From Algiphilus sp. (GTDB lineage: Bacteria; Pseudomonadota; Gammaproteobacteria; Nevskiales; Nevskiaceae), in contig NZ_JAGLEJ010000038.1 in assembly GCF_023145115.1 (NCBI RefSeq), positions 1 to 58,761 of the forward strand: DNA of 58,761 nt, written 5' to 3'. The first letter of the stretch is position 1. Each line of letters starts with the position of its first letter. Below are positions 54,268 to 58,761 of the stretch, one piece after another. A program made the position numbers and the translations under genes. The notes under the pieces are model-generated. The model made no database searches, was not told the origin of the DNA, and saw only the letters and a program-made list of their open reading frames with translations.

Positions 54268-54480
54268 TCACGCATACGCGAGCCGACCTTTCGGTTCCGG
54301 GATCGTGCGGCCGAGCTCACGAGCCGTATCGATCCACTCCGCGATGACCTGCCGGGCGTTGGCGACCGCGTCCTCGTAAGTCGCGCCGTCTGCCATGCAG
54401 CCGGGCAGCTCCGGTACCTCGACCACGAAGGATTGATCCGGATCGCTCCAGTAGACGATGAGCTCATATCGAATCGACAT
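54268..54480 (-). CDS. hicB: HicB family antitoxin
   Basis: A 70-aa protein of the HicB/UPF0150 fold: YWSDPDQSFVVEVPELPGCMADGATYEDAVANARQVIAEWIDTA is diagnostic. HicB antitoxins bind and neutralise the HicA RNase and often repress their own operon, but this short form has no separate DNA-binding domain. The frame is intact, while its partner toxin is frameshifted. It overlaps the hicA 3' end by 17 bases. Confidence 0.9.
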   Translation of the reverse strand: MSIRYELIVYWSDPDQSFVVEVPELPGCMADGATYEDAVANARQVIAEWIDTARELGRTIPEPKGRLAYA

Positions 54481-54731
54481 CCGCTTCCCCCAATCGGTGC
54501 TTCACCAGCATATTGCGAACCTGTCGGACCTGGTACGGCTTGGATAGTTTGCCGCGTGGCTGCAGGTTCAATATTTCGTCGACATCAACGTGCATAAAGA
54601 TGTGATGATCGCCACGGACTCGCTCGACGAACTCAAGGCGAATGAGCAGCTGTCGAAGGTCCGCGAACGCGATGTTGGTATCAGCGCTACCCGTAAAGAA
54701 TCTTTCGCCGCAGCTTTGCGTACTTCCCCAT
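54464..54731 (-). pseudogene. hicA: hicA toxin, frameshifted
   Basis: ATG 54731 begins MGKYAKLRRKIL, then the frame hits a TAG after two more codons. One base removed from the TTT at 54695-54697 restores TGSADTNIAFADLRQLL and the rest of a HicA-like toxin (VRGDHHIF, EILNLQPRGKLSKPYQV). The family start MGKY...IL-G-(S/T)(S/A)D-NI fits the two pieces exactly. A typical GSHHIF motif is GDHHIF here. The toxin is probably inactive, unless it is a sequencing error or frameshift-translated. Six bases after coaBC. Confidence 0.8.
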
Positions 54732-54737
54732 TCCGGG

Positions 54738-55973
54738 CTAGCGGCGCGCATCGGCGGTGCCGGCGGACTGTGACGCGTCGTACGCTTCGGCAATCCGTTC
54801 CACCATGCGGCCGGCCAGCTCACGCTTGGTGCCGCTGCCGAGCTCGGCGGCGTCCTCGGCGGTGAACAGGGTCAGGGTGTTGTCCTCGCGGTCGAAGGCG
54901 CGGCCATCGCCGACCAGATTGCCGGCCACCATCTGCAGGCGCTTGCGCGCCAGCTTGCCGCGCGCGTTCTCGGCGAGGTTCTCGGTCTCGGCCGCGAAGC
55001 CCACCATGAACAGCGCCGGCTGCTCGCCGCGCAGGCGCTCGAGGATGTCCTCGGTGCGCTCGAGCTCCAGGCTCAGGCTCTCGTCGTGCTTCTTGATCTT
55101 CTGCGCGCGCGCCTGGGCGGGGCGGTAGTCGGCCACCGCCGCACAGCCGACGAAGATGTCGGCATCCCGCGCGGCCCGGCTGGCGGTCTCGCTCATGTCG
55201 GCCGCGGACTCGACGTCGATACGCTCGACGCCGGCCGGCGTATCCAGCGCCACCGGCCCGGCCACCAGCGTCACCGCGGCGCCGGCGCGCGCCATGGCCT
55301 CCGCCAGCGCGAAGCCCATGCGGCCGGACGAACGATTGGACAGCACGCGCACCGGGTCGATGGCTTCGCGCGTGGGGCCGGCGGTGATGACCACGCGCCG
55401 GCCGGCAAGCGCTCCGCCGCTGCCGAGGGCGTCCCCGATCGCGGTCAGCAGGTCGGCGGGCTCGACCATGCGGCCGTCGCCCACCTCGCCGCAGGCCTGA
55501 TCGCCGGCAGCCGGGCCCACCAGCTGCACGCCGCGCGTACGCAGGCGCTGGGCGTTCTCCTGGGTGGCGGGGTGCGCCCACATCAGGCGGTTCATGGCCG
55601 GCGCCAGCATCAGCGGCCTGTCGCTGGCCAGGCAGACCGTCGACAGCAGGTCGGTGGTCATGCCTGTCGCGAGCCGGGCCATGGCGTTGGCCGAGGCCGG
55701 CGCGACGACGATGAGATCCGGCCAGCGCGCCAGCTCGATGTGGCCCATCGCCGCCTCGGCGTTCTCGTCCCACAGGCTCTGGCGCACCGGGTGCCCGGAC
55801 AGCGCCTGCAGGGTCACCGGCGTGATGAAGCGCGCGCCGCCGTCGCTGAGCACGACCTGCACCTCGGCGCCCGCCTTGCGCAGCAGGCGCACGAGCTCGG
55901 CCGACTTGTAGGCCGCGATGCCGCCGCTGACCCCGAGCAGGATGCGGCGTCCGGCAAGACTGGGCTGGGACAT
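54738..55973 (-). CDS. coaBC: Bifunctional phosphopantothenoylcysteine decarboxylase/synthetase
   Basis: Makes and decarboxylates phosphopantothenoylcysteine on the way to coenzyme A. It is 411 aa. The N-terminal CoaC flavoprotein has GVSGGIAAYKSAELVR, the His loop GHIELA, ASANAMARLATG and PAMNRLMW; the CoaB half begins about residue 190 with VVITAGPTREAIDPVR and continues with NRSSGRMG and AVADYRP. I placed the start at ATG 55973; ATG 55982 is also possible. Divergent from radC. Confidence 0.96.
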   Translation of the reverse strand: MSQPSLAGRRILLGVSGGIAAYKSAELVRLLRKAGAEVQVVLSDGGARFITPVTLQALSGHPVRQSLWDENAEAAMGHIELARWPDLIVVAPASANAMARLATGMTTDLLSTVCLASDRPLMLAPAMNRLMWAHPATQENAQRLRTRGVQLVGPAAGDQACGEVGDGRMVEPADLLTAIGDALGSGGALAGRRVVITAGPTREAIDPVRVLSNRSSGRMGFALAEAMARAGAAVTLVAGPVALDTPAGVERIDVESAADMSETASRAARDADIFVGCAAVADYRPAQARAQKIKKHDESLSLELERTEDILERLRGEQPALFMVGFAAETENLAENARGKLARKRLQMVAGNLVGDGRAFDREDNTLTLFTAEDAAELGSGTKRELAGRMVERIAEAYDASQSAGTADARR

Positions 55974-56055
55974 GGCGCGCATGGTAGCGCAGCGCGCGGG
56001 CGCATCGGCGTCCGCGGCGCTAGTATTTACGCCGGGGAAACAACGGGAGTCGGTC

Positions 56056-56727
56056 ATGGGGATCCGCCAATGGCCGGAAGGCGAGCGTCCGCGCGAGAAG
56101 CTGCTCGCCCTGGGTGCCGATCATCTGAGCGATGCCGAGCTGCTGGCGGTGTTCCTGCGCACCGGCGTGGCCGGCGCCAGCGCGGTGGATCTGGCGCGCG
56201 AGCTGGTGGCGCGCTTCGACGGCCTGCGCGGGCTGCTGGCGGCCGATGCCGACACCTTCTGCGCCGCGCGCGGACTCGGTGCCGCCAAGTACGCGCAGCT
56301 GCAGGCGGTGGTCGAGCTGTCGCGGCGGCATCTGGCCGAGGAGCTGCAGCGCGGCGACGCGCTGCGCGATCCGGCCGGCACGCGGCGCTATCTGCAGGCG
56401 CGTCTGCGCGACGAGCCGCGCGAGCTGTTCGGCATGCTGCTGCTCGACAACCAGCACCGCGTCATCGCGTTCGAGGCCCTGGCGCGCGGTACCATCGACG
56501 CGGCCGCCGTGTACCCCCGCGAGGTGGTGCGCTGTGCGCTGGGCCGCAACGCGGCCGCGGTGATCCTGGCGCACAATCACCCCAGCGGCGTGGCCGAGCC
56601 GTCGGCCGCGGACCGCGATCTGACCGAGCGCCTGATCGCGGCGCTGCGTACCGTCGACATCCGCGTGCTGGACCACGTCGTGGTGGGTGACGACTGCGTC
56701 AGCTTCGCCGAGCGGGGCTGGCTGTGA
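56056..56727 (+). CDS. radC: RadC family JAB-domain protein
   Basis: A 223-aa protein with an N-terminal helix-hairpin-helix region (LGADHLSDAELLAVFLRTG) and a metal-dependent JAB1/MPN-like domain, motif HNHPSGVAEPSAAD. RadC was named for DNA repair but its enzymatic role is unproven. GGGAGTCGGTC precedes ATG 56056. Divergent from coaBC and immediately upstream of the rpmB-rpmG promoter, a conserved gammaproteobacterial order. Confidence 0.95.
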   Translation: MGIRQWPEGERPREKLLALGADHLSDAELLAVFLRTGVAGASAVDLARELVARFDGLRGLLAADADTFCAARGLGAAKYAQLQAVVELSRRHLAEELQRGDALRDPAGTRRYLQARLRDEPRELFGMLLLDNQHRVIAFEALARGTIDAAAVYPREVVRCALGRNAAAVILAHNHPSGVAEPSAADRDLTERLIAALRTVDIRVLDHVVVGDDCVSFAERGWL

Positions 56728-56739
56728 GCGCGGTCCGGC

Positions 56740-56768
56740 TTGTCAGAAAGGGGGGCTTCTGATATAAA
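56740..56768 (+). promoter_or_regulatory. Sigma70 promoter of rpmB-rpmG
   Basis: TTGTCA (56740-56745), 17 bases, TATAAA (56763-56768), both 5 of 6 to consensus with ideal spacing. This is the best promoter in the window, fitting the demand for ribosomal protein synthesis. The rpmB ATG lies 55 bases downstream. Confidence 0.8.
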
Positions 56769-56823
56769 GCCGCGCTCTTTCGACAGCGGGCGTCCGCCGT
56801 CCGTACTTGATCCGAGGTTTTCC

Positions 56824-57060
56824 ATGTCCCGAGTGTGCCAAGTGACCGGCAAGCGCCCGACGGTGGGCAACAACGTGTCGCACGCCAACAACAAGACGCG
56901 CCGGCGCTTCCTCCCCAACCTGCATACGCATCGTTTCTGGGTCGAGAGCGAGAAGCGCTTCGTCAAGCTGCGCGTCTCCAGCAAGGGCATGCGCATCATC
57001 GACAAGAACGGCATCGACACCGTCCTGAACGATATCCGCACGCGCGGCGAGAGGGTCTGA
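56824..57060 (+). CDS. rpmB: 50S ribosomal protein L28
   Basis: A 78-aa ribosomal protein starting SRVCQVTGKRPTVGNNVSHANNKTRRRFLPNL and ending TVLNDIRTRGERV, the L28 hallmarks. It is the Cys-poor (zinc-free) type with only one Cys. Promoter at 56740; 4 bases before rpmG. Confidence 0.99.
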   Translation: MSRVCQVTGKRPTVGNNVSHANNKTRRRFLPNLHTHRFWVESEKRFVKLRVSSKGMRIIDKNGIDTVLNDIRTRGERV

Positions 57061-57064
57061 CGCC

Positions 57065-57241
<177 letters not shown>

Positions 57242-57248
57242 GCGGTGC

Positions 57249-57266
57249 GCGGCGCGTCAGCGCCGC
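57249..57266 (+). terminator. Stem-loop after rpmG
   Basis: GCGGCGC (57249-57255) pairs with GCGCCGC (57260-57266) around GTCA, 8 bases after the rpmG stop. It lacks a T-tract, so termination efficiency is uncertain. Confidence 0.4.
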
Positions 57267-57312
57267 CGGTCGGGTCATGCGTGCGCGTCCGTCATCCGGT
57301 CGCGGGAACGTC

Positions 57313-57341
57313 TTGAAGCCGCAATACGACGCGCCTAGTCT
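57313..57341 (+). promoter_or_regulatory. Possible promoter for mtnB-mtnD
   Basis: TTGAAG (57313-57318), 17 bases, TAGTCT (57336-57341). The spacing is ideal and the hexamers partial (4 and 3 of 6). It ends 39 bases before the mtnB start. Confidence 0.4.
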
Positions 57342-57380
57342 GCGCACCCGCTAACCCTCGCGCCGAGACGCCCCCAGGCC

Positions 57381-57995
57381 GTGAATACCGCAGCCATCAC
57401 CGACGAGCTCATCGGCGCCGGCCGCCTGCTGCACCAGCGCGGCTGGGTGCCTGCCACCGGCGGCAACTTCTCGGCCCGCATCGCATCCGACCGCTTCCTG
57501 ATGACGGCGAGCGGCTGCCACAAGGGCGAGCTGACGCACTCCGACTTCCTGGTCGTCGATGCCGACGGCAACCCGCTGGAGGCCGGCCGCCGGGCCTCCG
57601 CCGAAACCCTGCTGCATTGCGCGGTCTACCGCGCCTGCGGCAACGCCGGTGCGGTGCTGCACACGCATTCGGTTCCCGCGACCCTGCTGTCGCGGACGCA
57701 CGACGAAGTCGTGCTCGATAACTATGAGCTGCTGAAGATTCTGGAGGAGGTCACCACCCATGAAGCGACTGTCTCGATACCGGTCTTCGAGAACGACCAG
57801 AACATTTCCCGTCTCGCTGCTGTCGTAGACAGCGCACTGGACAAGCATCGTGGCCGGCAGGGCTTCCTGATCCGCGGTCACGGCCTCTACGCCTGGGGTT
57901 CGAGCGTGGCCGAGGCCCGTTACCGCACGGAAGCTCTGGAATTCTTGTTTGACTGCACATGGCAGTCCGCAACGGGGAGACACACCCGCACATGA
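57381..57995 (+). CDS. mtnB: Methylthioribulose-1-phosphate dehydratase
   Basis: A class II aldolase-fold enzyme of the methionine salvage pathway. It is 204 aa, showing QRGWVPATGGNFSARI, TASGCHKGELT, the zinc motif AVLHTHSVPATLLS (H-x-H) and FLIRGHGLYAWG with the third His. The start appears to be GTG 57381. Its stop overlaps mtnD in an ATGA arrangement. Confidence 0.95.
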   Translation: MNTAAITDELIGAGRLLHQRGWVPATGGNFSARIASDRFLMTASGCHKGELTHSDFLVVDADGNPLEAGRRASAETLLHCAVYRACGNAGAVLHTHSVPATLLSRTHDEVVLDNYELLKILEEVTTHEATVSIPVFENDQNISRLAAVVDSALDKHRGRQGFLIRGHGLYAWGSSVAEARYRTEALEFLFDCTWQSATGRHTRT

Positions 57996-58552
57996 CCAGC
58001 CTGACCGTTTTCTCCGAGCACAATCCGCATCAGGCCGAGCGCGCCATCCGCGAACGCGGCGGCATCGCGCGCGAGCTCGACCGCATCGGCGTGCTCTACG
58101 AGCAGTGGGAAGCCTCCCAGCCGCTCGATCCCGACGCCTCGCAGGACGAGATCATCGAGGTCTACCGCGAGCCCATCGACCGTCTCATGAAGCAGTACGG
58201 CTTCCGCTCGGTGGACGTCATCTCGCTGACCAGCGAGCACCCGCAGAAGGAAGCGCTGCGCGACAAGTTCCTGCACGAGCACACCCACGACGACTTCGAG
58301 GTCCGCTTCTTCGTCGAGGGCGAGGGCGTGTTCTACCTCCACGCCGAGGGCCGGGTCTTCGTCGTGCACTGCACCAGGGGCGACCTGCTGTCCGTGCCCG
58401 CCGGCATGACGCACTGGTTCGACATGGGGCCCGAGCCCAACCTGACCGCCATCCGGCTGTTCACCACGCCCGAGGGCTGGGTCGCGAACTTCACCGGCAG
58501 CGCCATCGCCGACCGCTTCCCGCGCATGGACGGCATCGAGCTGGCGGCTTGA
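57992..58552 (+). CDS. mtnD: Acireductone dioxygenase
   Basis: Oxidises acireductone to the methionine precursor 2-oxo-4-methylthiobutyrate and formate (Fe form). It is 186 aa, cupin fold. The metal motif HEHTHDDFEVRFFVEG supplies the H-x-H, E ligands, and the last His is in MTHWFDMG. Overlaps mtnB by 4 bases. The next pathway gene, mtnC, begins at 58742. Confidence 0.96.
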   Translation: MTSLTVFSEHNPHQAERAIRERGGIARELDRIGVLYEQWEASQPLDPDASQDEIIEVYREPIDRLMKQYGFRSVDVISLTSEHPQKEALRDKFLHEHTHDDFEVRFFVEGEGVFYLHAEGRVFVVHCTRGDLLSVPAGMTHWFDMGPEPNLTAIRLFTTPEGWVANFTGSAIADRFPRMDGIELAA

Positions 58553-58620
58553 GCCGTCGACCGCGCCGCGCGTGATCGGCGCCGCCGCCGCCGATGTCGG
58601 CGAACGCCCGGCCAGGGGCT

Positions 58621-58698
58621 GCTCACCGAGTGAGCTGCGGGTGTGCAAGGATGCACACCCTGGACTTTCACGCGCAGCAGGAAAGCGCAGCGTGAAAG
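58621..58698. repeat. Three consecutive hairpins between mtnD and mtnC
   Basis: Three perfect stems follow each other: GCTCAC/GTGAGC (58621-58635, loop CGA), GGGTGTGC/GCACACCC (58639-58660, 6-base loop) and CTTTCACGC/GCGTGAAAG (58665-58698, 16-base loop). None ends in a T-tract. It may be a REP-like cluster or an RNA structure in the mtnD-mtnC transcript. Confidence 0.65.
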
Positions 58699-58741
58699 GC
58701 CGGGCCGGGACCACGCGCCACGGAAGGCAACGGAAGCGCCA

Positions 58742-58761
58742 ATGATTCAAGCCATCGTGAC
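58742..58761 (+). CDS. mtnC: Enolase-phosphatase MtnC, first codons (3' truncated by window)
   Basis: Six codons, MIQAIV, plus a partial seventh, match the usual opening of MtnC (MI.AIVTDIEGTT), the HAD-type phosphatase acting just before MtnD. A GGAAG lies upstream. Position after mtnB-mtnD supports the call, but only 20 bases are visible. Confidence 0.65.

Noticed and set aside
54464..54823. A 119-aa intact toxin reading from ATG 54823
   Set aside because: Its first 35 or so residues are the coaBC 3' end in another frame; the true HicA start is in the other frame at 54731.

Overview
This 58.8 kb chromosomal window is GC-rich and densely coding. It looks like a Gammaproteobacterium: it has ftsE-ftsX-rpoH in that order, coaBC/dut/argB beside radC-rpmB-rpmG, a complete nqrA-F+nqrM operon, a bioBFD run and an aa3/caa3 cytochrome oxidase cluster in gammaproteobacterial order. 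The physiology is aerobic and respiratory, possibly marine or halophilic because of Na+-NQR. I cannot name a genus from sequence alone; a Nevskiales/Salinisphaerales- or Chromatiales-like lineage is a guess. I saw no tRNA, rRNA, CRISPR array, prophage or intact insertion sequence. The long antisense reading frames are high-GC shadows of real genes.

Layout. 1-9.6 kb: cysS 3' end, an unknown membrane protein, an alpha/beta hydrolase, small membrane proteins, a minus-strand pyrC-tag-PGPGW operon, an FMN-oxidase-like gene divergent from a photolyase, a DUF3047 protein and comF. 9.7-12.7 kb: bioB-bioF-bioD. 12.7-17.0 kb: a BlaI-type repressor plus M56 metallopeptidase, divergent from a heme-type TonB receptor and a DUF4198 protein. 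17.1-26.3 kb: DUF2244, then the oxidase cluster (coxB with fused cytochrome c, coxA, small assembly peptide, ctaG, coxC, DUF2909, surf1, SCO-like, ctaA, ctaB) and a GNAT. 26.4-34 kb: two exported proteins, algC-like phosphomannomutase, rpoH, ftsX, ftsE and an SLC13 transporter. 34-38.9 kb: mnmG between two repeat-bearing spacers, DUF962, and the protease/rimK/desuccinylase trio. 39-45.1 kb: nqrABCDEF-nqrM. 45.2-49 kb: CBS protein, acyltransferase plus SDR pair, dps and an orphan peptide-ABC ATPase. 49.2-52.9 kb: a minus-strand PepSY/DUF2271/DUF4198/flavoprotein operon behind a Fur-like box. 52.9-58.8 kb: coaBC-(hicA frameshifted)-hicB-dut-argB, radC, rpmB-rpmG, mtnB-mtnD and the first codons of mtnC.

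How the genes fit together. Nqr and the caa3-type oxidase give the two ends of a respiratory chain, and the oxidase cluster carries its own heme A synthesis (ctaB, ctaA) and copper insertion (ctaG, SCO-like, surf1) genes. Two DUF4198-containing loci, one with a TonB receptor and one with a membrane flavoreductase, point to metal or heme acquisition. The most notable non-coding signals are a perfect 9-N9-9 dyad one symmetric base away from the CIRCE/HrcA operator in the rpoH promoter, a perfect 7-1-7 Fur-type dyad before the PepSY operon, and several hairpin-rich intergenic repeats. The most notable lesion is a one-base frameshift in the HicA toxin gene embedded in the coaBC-dut operon.
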